DNA from: Flemingiibacterium sp045579745 | GTDB taxonomy: Bacteria; Bacillota; Clostridia; Oscillospirales; CAG-272 | Assembly: GCA_045579745.1 (NCBI GenBank) | Contig: JAZNMQ010000052.1 | Span: 1 to 34,283 of the forward strand | Direction: 5' to 3' | DNA length: 34,283 bases | In this document: positions 1 through 7,575 of the stretch, piece after piece | Layout: the number at the start of each line of letters is the position of its first letter | Position numbering within the stretch: position 1 is the stretch's first letter | Program-made: the position numbers and the translations under genes | The notes under the pieces: generated by a model | Seen by the model: only the letters and a program-made list of their open reading frames with translations | What the model was told of the DNA's origin: nothing | The model's database searches: none

Positions 1-33
1 GCGTTCTTCTATGGTAAAATGATGGTAGCTCAT
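1..33 (-). CDS. IS30-like transposase, N-terminal fragment (runs off window)
   Basis: Only the first eleven codons are inside the window; they read MSYHHFTIEER on the minus strand. A Tyr-x-His-(F/L)-T-x-E-E-R start is typical of the helix-turn-helix region that opens IS30-family transposases, which cut and join the ends of their own element. A strong ribosome binding site (AAGGAGG) lies just upstream of the ATG at 33-31, and a good promoter precedes it. The rest of the gene lies before base 1, so whether it is intact cannot be seen. Family assignment from eleven residues is tentative. Confidence 0.5.
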   Translation of the reverse strand, partial: MSYHHFTIEER

Positions 34-72
34 ATAAATCCTCCTTGGTTTATTTGTTTTGTGGTTATTTCA

Positions 73-101
73 ATTATACCATGGATTTATATGGGCTTCA
101 A
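73..101 (-). promoter_or_regulatory. Promoter of the IS30-like gene
   Basis: On the minus strand TTGAAG (101-96) and a perfect TATAAT (78-73) are separated by 17 bases and point at the transposase start at 33. The sequence TGTTGCACTT near 116-125 resembles the terminal inverted repeat of some IS30-family elements, so the element's end may lie between about 110 and 145; this is inference. Confidence 0.6.
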
Positions 102-149
102 TTTTTTTATTTACTGTTGCACTTGATAGTATAACTCACCATTTAGACA

Positions 150-176
150 AAATGAGCCGATAAAATCGGCTCATTT
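150..176 (-). terminator. Hairpin terminator after the P-loop ATPase gene
   Basis: A perfect 12-bp stem (AAATGAGCCGAT with ATCGGCTCATTT) and a 3-nt loop begin three bases after the stop codon of the minus-strand gene that ends at 179. The 3' arm carries a short T run on the minus strand (CATTTTGTC). Confidence 0.75.
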
Positions 177-178
177 CT

Positions 179-1249
179 TTACATGACGATCTTTTCTATA
201 ACAGCCTCTGATTCCAGGTTCAGTCGGTCGAAATCCATTGCACTCCTGTAAATATCCTCAAGTGCGAAATGGACCTTGCGGATCTCCGAGAGCGTGTCGA
301 GCGCGGCTGACATCATCTCATGCTCGATGTGCTTCAGCCCTCGCAGACGCTGCCTGTTCAGCACCGCAAGCTTGTTGCGGTCAAGGAAGCGTGCCATGTT
401 TATCGGCTTCATTTCGCGTTTTTCGCCCTTATAGCTATGCGAATTTATCACATACAGCGAAAGGCTCGGGAAAGAAATCGCTTCATACAGCCAAGGTAAA
501 AGCGGCATTGGCGACAAGTCGCAGTCGAGCCTTAGCTTTTCTGCCGCGCATGACAAAGCCTCGAGGAAAAACGGCGCGCTTCCGACTGTATCTGACACGA
601 TACAGAGGTCATATTCCCTCGGAAGGGCATCAAGAGTGACCTCTCCCTGAGTTGCAATAGCCGAAATCGGGCGAATGCGGCGAGTTGGTGAGTCGCTGCC
701 CTTTTGTCCCATTAATTTCATTCGTTTTAAGAGCATACGCATGATTGATGCCTCGAGCTTTTCGCTGAGCAGGCATTTTTTTATTTCGGCAAGTCTTAGA
801 GTAAGGCTCCTGCCTGCTACGGAAAGCTCACTGTAGGCATCGGCAAACAGTGCGGATTTACGGTCGGTCAGCTTTATTATGTCGTTTTTTCGCGAAATGA
901 GCGTATCGGTATTCCAAAAATCACCGAGGTTGATAATTTCATCGAACGCGCCGGGATAGCGTGGATCCCGCATGTGCGGCGCTGTTCCGTCGATGATACC
1001 TACACGCTTGCCGTTTCGGTGAAGAATTGCACCATCAAGCGAACGAACATCGGATGAGCAGTAAAAAAGCTCGCATTCACCGCCAAGGGCGCACCATTTA
1101 TCGGCGGCTTTTTTTATAAGCGTGCTCTTTCCCGTACCGCTTCCGCCTTTTATTATGTACAGTCTGTCTATCGTTTTGGTTGAAAAGATATCGTCAAACC
1201 AGCCGACAAAGCCATTTGCGGAGTTTGCGGCGGCAAAATATTCATTCAT
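179..1249 (-). CDS. P-loop ATPase of unknown role (PRK06851-like)
   Basis: A 356-residue soluble protein with a Walker A motif, GGSGTGKST, at residues 35-43, preceded by a hydrophobic strand (RLYIIK). The N-terminal pattern and length resemble a clostridial ATPase family usually annotated only as 'ATPase' or 'hypothetical PRK06851', in which two nucleotide-binding halves are expected. I see a clear Walker A only in the first half. There is no signal peptide or membrane segment. The start is supported by GGGAGA about 7 bases upstream of the ATG. The gene is transcribed alone, away from pcrA, and ends at its own hairpin terminator. Substrate and pathway are unknown. Confidence 0.7.
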   Translation of the reverse strand: MNEYFAAANSANGFVGWFDDIFSTKTIDRLYIIKGGSGTGKSTLIKKAADKWCALGGECELFYCSSDVRSLDGAILHRNGKRVGIIDGTAPHMRDPRYPGAFDEIINLGDFWNTDTLISRKNDIIKLTDRKSALFADAYSELSVAGRSLTLRLAEIKKCLLSEKLEASIMRMLLKRMKLMGQKGSDSPTRRIRPISAIATQGEVTLDALPREYDLCIVSDTVGSAPFFLEALSCAAEKLRLDCDLSPMPLLPWLYEAISFPSLSLYVINSHSYKGEKREMKPINMARFLDRNKLAVLNRQRLRGLKHIEHEMMSAALDTLSEIRKVHFALEDIYRSAMDFDRLNLESEAVIEKIVM

Positions 1250-1633
1250 AACAATCTCCCAATATTAAAGTATACGAGTTTTTACCTCAACACAGATTAT
1301 GTCGTATGAATGATTATAGTTACAAGTGATCAAAAAACGCTCGTTTTTGCTTTTTGCTGATGTGACGCAGAGGCGCATATTGCATCATGAACCATACGTA
1401 ATTTTAAGTTAATCCAATATTTACCATAGTGTGTTTGCCTGATTTTATGTTGAATTTTGCGGAATATTTTATATGCTGATTGGTAACCTGCTGTTATTTT
1501 TAGACTGATTATTCGACAAGCTTTTGCATTGTTTTTTGGCTTTATTTTTTGTGCCGATTACCTTTCTTGAGGTTTGACAAAACACGGTAAATTTTATCGG
1601 TTCGTTAAATAAATTTTTAATTTGCAAATTCGC
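1250..1633. other. AT-rich intergenic region between divergent genes
   Basis: About 385 bases between the ATPase gene (minus) and pcrA (plus). It is AT-rich and has no convincing ORF. A small near-palindrome around 1331-1348 (CAAAAAACGCTCGTTTTTGC) is the only structure I see. A TTGACA at about 1575 lacks a matching -10 box at the right distance. No clear promoter for the minus-strand gene was found. Confidence 0.5.
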
Positions 1634-1662
1634 TTGCAATAATTTCGAAAATCATGTATAAT
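1634..1662 (+). promoter_or_regulatory. pcrA promoter
   Basis: TTGCAA (1634-1639), a 17-base spacer and a perfect TATAAT (1657-1662). An in-frame ATG at 1654 falls inside this promoter, which rules it out as the start of the mRNA-encoded protein and supports the start at 1708. Confidence 0.8.
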
Positions 1663-1707
1663 TTATGTAATGAAATCAATTCACAGCGCAATGTTACGGA
1701 GGTACCA

Positions 1708-4089
1708 ATGGCTAATATTTTATCCGAACGATTTTTAAAAGCTAAGCAAAAGCTTTTTGACAAGCTTTATTCTGACCTGAATGAAAAGCAGCGTGAGGCT
1801 GTCTACAACCTTGACGGTCCCCTGCTGATCTTAGCAGGTGCAGGAAGCGGAAAAACGACCGTTCTCGTTCGCCGAATCGCTCATATGATAAAATACGGCA
1901 AGGCATATACCTCGCCCTTTCGTGATGATGTCACCGAGGCTCAGGTCGAAGCTCTCGAAGCCGCGGCAAGCGGTGATGCTACCAGAGCTGAATGTGCAGA
2001 GCTTCTCTCGGAGTATGCCTGCGACACGGTTGCACCGTGGCAGATATTATCTATCACTTTTACAAACAAAGCCGCAAAAGAGATGAAATCGCGCATTGCA
2101 CGCGAGCTTGAATGCGAGGAAAACGAGCTTGAGGTCTGGGCGGGTACGTTCCATTCCGTATGTGTGCGTATTCTCAGAAAATACAGCGAATATATCGGCT
2201 ATTCAAGAGATTTTTCAATATACGATTCTGACGATCAGAAGCGTCTTATCACCCTTTGTCAGAAGGAGCTGGGCATTGACGACAAGATGTTCCCCGTTCG
2301 TGCGACAATGAACACGATCTCGCGCGCAAAGGACAAGCTTATCTCGCCCGAGGAGTTTGAGGACGCCGCAGGCACAGATTTCCGCCTCGGAAAGATAGCG
2401 CAGGTCTACAGGCTATACGAGAGAAGACTTCGCGAGGCAAATGCGCTCGATTTTGACGGCATTATCGTGCAGACTGTAAATTTGCTTTCAAACACAAAGG
2501 AGGCGCGCGATTATTATCAAAACCGCTTCCGCTATGTTTGCATAGACGAGTATCAGGACACCAACCGCGCACAGCTTGAGCTTGCAAAGCTGTTAACCGG
2601 CCGCTATATGAATCTGATGGTCGTCGGCGACGATGATCAGTCGATTTACCGATTCCGCGGCGCAACTATCGAGAACATTCTCGAATTTGACAAGTCATTT
2701 AAGGATGCGTGCGTTGTAAAGCTTGAGCAAAACTACCGCTCGACTCAGAACATACTTTCCGCCGCTAACTCTGTAATTCGCAACAACAGCTCAAGACACG
2801 GAAAGGAGCTTTGGTGCGACAAGGGTGAGGGAGATAAGATCCGCGTTAAAAAGCTTCAGAATCAAAATGACGAGGCTAAATACATCATAAGCAAGATCGT
2901 TGACGGAGTTTCCCGCGAGAACCGCAAATTCTCCGATTTTGCCGTACTTTACCGCATGAATGCTCAGTCGAACAACCTTGAAAATTTCTTCGCAAAGAGC
3001 GGTATTCCCTACCGCCTGCTCGGTGGAGTAAGATTCTACGAACGAAAGGAAATCAAGGACCTTATCGCATATCTCTGCGTAATTCGGAATCAGAACGACA
3101 ACGTCAGACTCAGACGAATTATCAACGAGCCCAAGCGTAAGATCGGCGAAACTACGATCGAGGCTGTTTTTGCGATTGCTGAAAGCATGTCGATCAGCCC
3201 GTTTGAGGTCATGGAGCACGCTGAGCGATATACCGCTATTCAAAAAACTGCTCCTCGCCTTACCGAATTTGTTAAAATGATCCGAGAGCTCCGTGCAGAT
3301 GCAGATACACTTCCCGTTTCCGAGCTTATCAAGCGCGTGTATGACCGAACGGGCTACAGCGAGATGCTTCAGGCTTCGGGCATTGAGGGACTTGAGCGCA
3401 TTGCAAACGTCGGCGAGCTCATCTCCAACGCTGTTTCATACGAGGCTGGCAATCCTGACGCCTCGCTCGAGGGCTTTCTTGAGGATGTTGCGCTTGTCAG
3501 CGATATCGACAACTACGACGAGAATGCGGATGCGGTCGTGCTGATGACCATTCACTCCGCAAAGGGTCTTGAATTTCCGATAGTATTTCTCCCCGGCTTC
3601 GAGGATGGAATATTCCCGTCAACCCAATCTGCGATGGATCCCGACGAGCTTGAGGAAGAGCGCAGGCTCGCCTATGTTGCCATAACACGCGCCAAGGAGC
3701 GTCTGTTTTGCATTCAGGTCCGCGAGCGCTTAATATTCGGTAAAACCCAATACAATCCCCGCTCGCGCTTTATCGACGAAATCCCCGAGGAGCTTATCGA
3801 CCTCGGCTACATGCCTCAGCCGGCTCAGGCGGAGAGCCGCCGTCAAAAGAAGCCCGTTATTTCAAACGAATTTTACCGCAAGGCTGATATTGCGTCGAAT
3901 GTCGGAAAGGTTGCGCCGAGCGAGGCTGAAATTTTAAGTGCCGGCGACAGAGTACGTCATGTAACCTTCGGCGAGGGAGAAATTATCTCCGCTGCCAAGA
4001 TGGGCTCTGACACGATGTATGAAATTATGTTCGACAGCGTCGGAACAAAAAAGCTTATGGCAACCTACGCAAAGCTGAAAAAGATATAA
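1708..4089 (+). CDS. pcrA: ATP-dependent DNA helicase PcrA/UvrD
   Basis: A 793-residue superfamily 1A helicase that unwinds DNA 3'-to-5' in repair and in clearing replication/transcription conflicts. It has Walker A AGAGSGKTT at residues 43-51, motif Ia (ITFTNKAAKEM), a Walker B/DExx motif (CIDEYQDTN), motif III (VVGDDDQSIYRFRGA), motif IV (LEQNYRST) and the C-terminal motifs (TIHSAKGLEF, AYVAITRAK). The extreme C-terminus (GDRVRHVTFGEGEI) matches the Tudor-like RNA-polymerase-contacting module of PcrA. Roughly 40 acidic residues are inserted between motifs I and Ia compared with Bacillus PcrA. The start at 1708 is preferred: GGAGG lies 5 bases upstream, and the earlier ATG overlaps the promoter -10. 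birA follows after 19 bases. Confidence 0.95.
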   Translation: MANILSERFLKAKQKLFDKLYSDLNEKQREAVYNLDGPLLILAGAGSGKTTVLVRRIAHMIKYGKAYTSPFRDDVTEAQVEALEAAASGDATRAECAELLSEYACDTVAPWQILSITFTNKAAKEMKSRIARELECEENELEVWAGTFHSVCVRILRKYSEYIGYSRDFSIYDSDDQKRLITLCQKELGIDDKMFPVRATMNTISRAKDKLISPEEFEDAAGTDFRLGKIAQVYRLYERRLREANALDFDGIIVQTVNLLSNTKEARDYYQNRFRYVCIDEYQDTNRAQLELAKLLTGRYMNLMVVGDDDQSIYRFRGATIENILEFDKSFKDACVVKLEQNYRSTQNILSAANSVIRNNSSRHGKELWCDKGEGDKIRVKKLQNQNDEAKYIISKIVDGVSRENRKFSDFAVLYRMNAQSNNLENFFAKSGIPYRLLGGVRFYERKEIKDLIAYLCVIRNQNDNVRLRRIINEPKRKIGETTIEAVFAIAESMSISPFEVMEHAERYTAIQKTAPRLTEFVKMIRELRADADTLPVSELIKRVYDRTGYSEMLQASGIEGLERIANVGELISNAVSYEAGNPDASLEGFLEDVALVSDIDNYDENADAVVLMTIHSAKGLEFPIVFLPGFEDGIFPSTQSAMDPDELEEERRLAYVAITRAKERLFCIQVRERLIFGKTQYNPRSRFIDEIPEELIDLGYMPQPAQAESRRQKKPVISNEFYRKADIASNVGKVAPSEAEILSAGDRVRHVTFGEGEIISAAKMGSDTMYEIMFDSVGTKKLMATYAKLKKI

Positions 4090-4108
4090 CAACGCGAAAT
4101 TAAAAGTT

Positions 4109-4879
4109 ATGATAAACGAAAAGAAAATCGCGCAAAGGCTGAGGCATAATATAGATATCACCGTTTTTGACGAGCTCGATTCGACAAATCTCGAGGCTCG
4201 GCGCATTGCCGATTCGGGTGATCTGACACCTCGCGTAATAATCGCCGCAAGGCAAAGTGCGGGTCGCGGAAGATTAACGCGGAGCTTCTTCTCACCGAGC
4301 GGCGGCGTGTATATGTCGATCTTAATAAAGCCCGATATGCCGTCCGGTGATGCAATCATGCTGACGACCGCTTCCGCTGTTGCGGCGGCACGCGCGGCTG
4401 ACAGGCTGACAGGCAGAAAATGCGGCATAAAATGGGTGAACGATTTGTATCTTGACGGTCGGAAGATCTGCGGAATACTGACAGAGGCTAAATTTGAGGG
4501 TGAGCGTATGGCCTACGCAGTAGTCGGCATCGGAGTAAACCTTACGATGCCCACAGACGGCTTTCCCGAGGATATTCGTGCGCGTGCAGGTGCGCTGTAC
4601 GACTATGGCTGTGCTCCCGAGGATGCCGAAAACATTTTAGCATCGGAGATTATAAACAATTTCTTTGATTTGCTTGGCGCTCCGCGCGGCTCGTATCTCG
4701 ATGAATACCGCGAGCGCTCGATCGTGCTCGGGCGCGAGGTTGATGTGATTTCAGTAATCGACGGGCATTCAAGGAGGGCTATTGCTACAGCGATTGACGA
4801 TGAATGCCGCCTTATGGTTAAATATCCCGACGGAAGCGAGGATTTACTTTCCACGGGCGAGATAAGTCTACACATTTGA
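4109..4879 (+). CDS. birA: Biotin--[acetyl-CoA-carboxylase] ligase, catalytic part only
   Basis: A 256-residue biotin protein ligase, which makes biotinyl-AMP and transfers biotin to the carrier protein of acetyl-CoA carboxylase. Visible signatures are DELDSTN near the N-terminus, the biotinyl-AMP loop GRGRLTR, the active-site segment KWVNDLYLDGRKICGILTE and VVGIGVNLTMP. Bifunctional BirA proteins are about 320 residues because of an N-terminal winged helix that represses biotin genes. Here the protein begins directly at the catalytic domain, so it should not bind DNA. No good ribosome binding site precedes the ATG, which suggests translational coupling to pcrA 19 bases upstream. It is followed by mazG. 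Confidence 0.93.
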   Translation: MINEKKIAQRLRHNIDITVFDELDSTNLEARRIADSGDLTPRVIIAARQSAGRGRLTRSFFSPSGGVYMSILIKPDMPSGDAIMLTTASAVAAARAADRLTGRKCGIKWVNDLYLDGRKICGILTEAKFEGERMAYAVVGIGVNLTMPTDGFPEDIRARAGALYDYGCAPEDAENILASEIINNFFDLLGAPRGSYLDEYRERSIVLGREVDVISVIDGHSRRAIATAIDDECRLMVKYPDGSEDLLSTGEISLHI

Positions 4880-4893
4880 TCAGGAGAATAAAA

Positions 4894-5547
4894 ATGAACG
4901 AAACTGCAAGAAAACTAAAGGAAAAATCAAATTACACGGTTGATGATCTGCGCGTGATCATGGAGCTTCTTCGCGCGCCTGACGGCTGTCCTTGGGACAG
5001 AGAGCAGGACCACAAATCAATACGCCGCAACCTTATCGAGGAAACCTACGAGGTTGTTGAGGCGATCGACACCGACAACAAAACGCTTTTATGCGAGGAG
5101 CTTGGAGATCTCATGCTTCAGGTCGTATTCCACGCGAGAATTTCCGAGGAGGCAGGCGATTTTTCGCTTGACGATGTTGCAGACGGCGTTTGCAAAAAGC
5201 TGATACTTCGCCATCCGCACATTTTCGCGGATGTTGTTGCAAAAACGAGCGACGAGGTTCTTAAAAACTGGGACGCTATTAAGGTGGTTGAAAAGAAGCA
5301 GGAATCAAATCGCGAGGTGCTCGATTCGGTATCGCATTCCCTTCCCGCGCTCATTCGCGCTGACAAGATTTGCAGTAAAGCCAAAAAGCTCGGAACAGAA
5401 GAAATCTCCGCCGTGGATATTGACGGCGCCTCGATCGGCAAGGCTCTTCTATCGATCGTTGCGGCTGCAAATGCGCTCGGAGTTGACTGCGAAAAAGCGC
5501 TTTCTGACACTCTTGATGAATATATTTCAAGGGTCGATTCCAAATAA
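4894..5547 (+). CDS. mazG: Nucleoside triphosphate pyrophosphohydrolase MazG
   Basis: A 217-residue MazG-type enzyme that hydrolyses NTPs/dNTPs to the monophosphate and pyrophosphate, cleaning the nucleotide pool. The N-terminal half carries the diagnostic CPWDREQDHKSIRRNLIEE stretch, then EELGDLMLQVVFHA, which together supply the Mg-binding Glu/Asp set. The C-terminal half is a weaker second domain. Bacillus YabN has an extra N-terminal methylase-like domain that is absent here. The start at 4894 is chosen because AGGAG lies 7 bases upstream; an in-frame TTG at 4876 overlaps the birA stop and has no such site. Its position ahead of the HU gene and the yabO-P-Q-divIC run matches synteny in spore-formers. 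Confidence 0.93.
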   Translation: MNETARKLKEKSNYTVDDLRVIMELLRAPDGCPWDREQDHKSIRRNLIEETYEVVEAIDTDNKTLLCEELGDLMLQVVFHARISEEAGDFSLDDVADGVCKKLILRHPHIFADVVAKTSDEVLKNWDAIKVVEKKQESNREVLDSVSHSLPALIRADKICSKAKKLGTEEISAVDIDGASIGKALLSIVAAANALGVDCEKALSDTLDEYISRVDSK

Positions 5548-5633
5548 TTACAGTTAAATCGCAAAATTCGGACAAAAATTCAAAAAAGTGCTGAAAAAAT
5601 AGGCTTTTTTTGAAAAAAGTTTGCATTTAGTAC

Positions 5634-5662
5634 TTGATAATTTTCGAAATTAATGTTATACT
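5634..5662 (+). promoter_or_regulatory. HU-gene promoter with extended -10
   Basis: TTGATA (5634-5639), a 17-base spacer and TATACT (5657-5662), with an upstream TG at 5654-5655 giving an extended -10. A 12-base perfect palindrome, CGGATTAATCCG (5672-5683), follows within a few bases of the predicted transcript start. Confidence 0.8.
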
Positions 5663-5671
5663 TGTATGTGT

Positions 5672-5683
5672 CGGATTAATCCG
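5672..5683. promoter_or_regulatory. 12-base perfect palindrome at the start of the HU-gene transcript
   Basis: CGGATTAATCCG reads the same on both strands and sits about 10 bases after the -10 box. It could be an operator or a small 5' stem of the mRNA. Function is inferred only from position. Confidence 0.4.
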
Positions 5684-5717
5684 GCAGAACATATTTTAAG
5701 AAAGGATATTTAGAACC

Positions 5718-5996
5718 ATGAACAAGACTCAGATCGTAGACGCTGTAGCTAAGGATACAGGACTTAAAAAGAAGGACGCAGAGGCTGCTGTTAACGCTGC
5801 TCTCAACGCAATCGAAAACGCACTCGTTGGCGGCGAAAAGGTTCAGCTCGTTGGTTTCGGTACATTCGAAGTTAAGGATCGTCCCGAGAGAACCGGTATC
5901 AATCCTGCTACTCGCGAGTCCATCACCATCCCTGCTTCTAAGCACCTCGGCTTCGCTGCAGGCAAGGCTCTCAAGGCTAAGCTCAACAGCAAATAA
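5718..5996 (+). CDS. hup: DNA-binding protein HU
   Basis: A 92-residue HU/IHF-family nucleoid protein that bends and compacts DNA as a dimer. It shows the helix-rich N-terminal half (NKTQIVDAVAKDTGLKKKDA), the GFGTFEV turn, and the DNA-embracing arm with RTGINPATRESI (the conserved R-x-x-x-N-P motif), followed by the C-terminal helix. Length equals the family norm of 90-99. AAAGGA lies 11-16 bases before the ATG. It has its own strong promoter, yet is followed after only about 65 bases by rqcP, so part of the transcription may continue into the sporulation/division genes. Codons are strongly biased, as expected for an abundant protein. Confidence 0.97.
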   Translation: MNKTQIVDAVAKDTGLKKKDAEAAVNAALNAIENALVGGEKVQLVGFGTFEVKDRPERTGINPATRESITIPASKHLGFAAGKALKAKLNSK

Positions 5997-5999
5997 TTT

Positions 6000-6053
6000 G
6001 AAAGCAAAAGCTTTCAGGCTATGGAAAGGCAGACTTGCAAACGCAAGTCAAGG
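6000..6053 (+). promoter_or_regulatory. Two stem-loops between the HU gene and rqcP
   Basis: The first is GAAAGC/GCTTTC around 6000-6015. The second is a perfect 7-bp stem, GACTTGC-AAAC-GCAAGTC (6032-6049). The second lies between AAAGG (6025-6029) and a further AAGG (6050-6053) that precedes the rqcP ATG. It may act as a processing or insulating structure downstream of the highly expressed HU gene, or help present the ribosome binding site. Confidence 0.55.
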
Positions 6054-6061
6054 TTTTATTT

Positions 6062-6304
6062 ATGAGGCTTGACAAATATCTCAAGGTATCGCGTCTTATC
6101 AAACGCCGCACCGTCGCAAATGATGCGTGCGACTCCGAGCATATTTCGGTAAACGGACGCACCGCAAAAGCATCTTATGATGTCAAGGTTGGAGATGTGA
6201 TCGAAATCAGCTTTGGCCAGCGCACGACGAAGCTCAAAGTCCTCGATGTGCGTGAATTTACCGCAAAGGCTGATGCCGCCTCTATGTATGAAGTAATTCC
6301 GTGA
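6062..6304 (+). CDS. rqcP: S4-domain RNA-binding protein RqcP (YabO/HslR family)
   Basis: An 80-residue single S4-domain protein. The S4 signature MRLDKYLKVSRLIKRRT starts at residue 1 and is followed by the conserved V-N-G-R segment and DVKVGDVIEI. In Bacillus the YabO/RqcP homologue binds stalled 50S subunits with RqcH and promotes alanine tailing of incomplete peptides. The same gene order (yabN-yabO-yabP-yabQ-divIC) is seen here. The ATG at 6062 is chosen because the S4 domain begins exactly there and AAGG lies 8 bases upstream; an earlier in-frame TTG (6035) lies inside a hairpin and would add nine residues not expected in the family. Confidence 0.92.
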   Translation: MRLDKYLKVSRLIKRRTVANDACDSEHISVNGRTAKASYDVKVGDVIEISFGQRTTKLKVLDVREFTAKADAASMYEVIP

Positions 6305-6319
6305 TGAATATCTTCGCGC

Positions 6320-6376
6320 CCTCTGCCATATAAATGTTTTGGACGGTATTTTACCGCCAATAAATTGGCAGAGGAG
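6320..6376 (+). promoter_or_regulatory. Stem-loop that covers the yabP ribosome binding site
   Basis: A 9-bp perfect stem pairs 6320-6328 (CCTCTGCCA) with 6366-6374 (TGGCAGAGG). Its 3' arm contains most of the only Shine-Dalgarno-like sequence before yabP, GAGGAG at 6371-6376. Inside the loop is a second hairpin, 6341-6358, around a TTT loop. Folding should hide the ribosome binding site, a layout seen in RNA thermometers and translational switches. Function is inferred. Confidence 0.55.
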
Positions 6377-6386
6377 CGTGCATCCG

Positions 6387-6674
6387 GTGAACAGTCAGAA
6401 TCTTCCCGCGCATAATCATAAAATAAGCTCTCAAGAGATAACCATTCATGACCGCGCACATCTTAAAATAAGCGCTGTCGAGGACGTTTTGAGCTTCGAC
6501 GACACAAGTATCATTCTGAAAAGCAGCTTTGGCTCGATTGCCGTGGACGGCAAGGACCTTCACATCACCCGTTTGTCTGTCGAAACGGGCGAATTGTTTA
6601 TTGAAGGACGAATCGACGGCGTGCTTTTTTTTGAACCGTCCGAAAAGAAACAGAAGCGCGGCTTTTTCAGATAG
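6387..6674 (+). CDS. yabP: Sporulation protein YabP
   Basis: A 95-residue protein matching the YabP/YqfC family: a beta-rich core with H-D-R-A-H-L-K-I-S, V-E-D-V-L-S-F-D-D and a conserved late segment (L-S-V-E-T-G-E-L-F-I-E-G-R-I-D). YabP is needed for normal spore-coat/cortex assembly in Bacillus and is found only in endospore-formers, so it marks the organism as spore-forming. The GTG start at 6387 is preferred because GAGGAG lies 10 bases upstream and the length then matches Bacillus YabP (about 100); the upstream in-frame ATG at 6339 lies in the hairpin loop with no ribosome binding site. yabQ follows after 8 bases. Confidence 0.88.
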   Translation: MNSQNLPAHNHKISSQEITIHDRAHLKISAVEDVLSFDDTSIILKSSFGSIAVDGKDLHITRLSVETGELFIEGRIDGVLFFEPSEKKQKRGFFR

Positions 6675-6682
6675 AGGGCTTT

Positions 6683-7405
6683 ATGTCACCGGAAATTCTC
6701 GGAATCAACTTAGCTATTGATTGGAAGCTGCTCGCGTATTCTATCATAGTTGGATGCGCACTTGGAGCGGTTTTTGATGTTTTTCGCATTTCTCGCGTTT
6801 TTATCTCTATGCCGCATGAAAATGAAGGCGTCCCACACAGACTTTCTGATGCGGTAATGACTGTCGTAGCTTTTATTGAAGATATCCTTTTTTTCGTAAT
6901 ATGTGCCGTGACTATCGTGCTTTTCGTTTTCCACACGAATTTCGGAATGGCGCGTGGATTTATTCTTGTCGGCGCTGTCGTCGGCTTTTTTCTGTATCTT
7001 AACACAGTTGGCAGACTGACAAAATTAATAGCAGGCTTTGTTTGCAGATGCATACGGGCTTTTGCTTCCCTTTTATATCGAAAATTATTCCTGCCGATTG
7101 CTCGGCAGATTTATAAAATAGCCGCTTGGCTATATAAAAATACGCTCGGGCGTGCCATTATCCGGCTCGCCGGGATATACCACAGGCTTTACACAACACA
7201 CGCGTCGCGCGAGCTGACAAGCTTTTGCGACAATATCCGTCCTATGATGAAAGGATTAACGAATGAATCAGGTAAGACTTTCGATACCCGTAAAAATCGC
7301 AGTCTTTTTAGCGTTTCTGTTCATGGTCGTAACCTTGGTAAGCGTACAGATCAAGTACAACACTCTCGAGGAAGAACGCGAAAAACTCCACGAGAAAATA
7401 GATGA
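6683..7405 (+). CDS. yabQ: Spore cortex biosynthesis membrane protein YabQ, with unusual C-terminal extension
   Basis: A 240-residue membrane protein with three or more hydrophobic helices (about residues 17-36, 55-82 and 88-110) and the YabQ signature G-C-A-L-G-A-V-F-D-V-F-R-I near the N-terminus. YabQ localises to the forespore membrane and is needed for cortex synthesis in Bacillus. AGAGGG precedes the ATG. The odd part is the end: the frame stays open for 48 codons past the divIC start at 7263, giving a 143-base overlap. Those last residues are basic, poor in hydrophobics and look out-of-frame in character, so a stop codon near 7262 may have been lost by a small indel, or the sequence has an error there. 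Confidence 0.85.
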   Translation: MSPEILGINLAIDWKLLAYSIIVGCALGAVFDVFRISRVFISMPHENEGVPHRLSDAVMTVVAFIEDILFFVICAVTIVLFVFHTNFGMARGFILVGAVVGFFLYLNTVGRLTKLIAGFVCRCIRAFASLLYRKLFLPIARQIYKIAAWLYKNTLGRAIIRLAGIYHRLYTTHASRELTSFCDNIRPMMKGLTNESGKTFDTRKNRSLFSVSVHGRNLGKRTDQVQHSRGRTRKTPRENR

Positions 7406-7544
7406 GGTTCAGGTCGATATTGACGAGATAAACAGCAAGCTGACTACTCCGTTTGACAATGATTACATAATCGCTATTGCAAAGGAGAAGCTCGGATACT
7501 GTCTTCCCGACGAGATTATTTTCTACAACGACCTTATAAGCTAA
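7263..7544 (+). CDS. divIC: Septum formation initiator DivIC/FtsB
   Basis: A 93-residue bitopic division protein: a short cytoplasmic N-terminus, one transmembrane helix (about residues 11-31) and an extracellular coiled coil (about 32-62, rich in E/K/I/L heptads) ending in the family's ARE/AKEKLGYCLPDEIIF motif. FtsB/DivIC links FtsL and DivIB/FtsQ in the divisome and helps activate septal peptidoglycan synthesis. AAAGGA sits 7 bases before the ATG, inside yabQ, so the two genes are coupled. The position directly after yabQ matches spore-former synteny. Confidence 0.92.
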   Translation: MNQVRLSIPVKIAVFLAFLFMVVTLVSVQIKYNTLEEEREKLHEKIDEVQVDIDEINSKLTTPFDNDYIIAIAKEKLGYCLPDEIIFYNDLIS

Positions 7545-7575
7545 GCTATTTCCCTGACAGAAAGGCAAGACTGAA

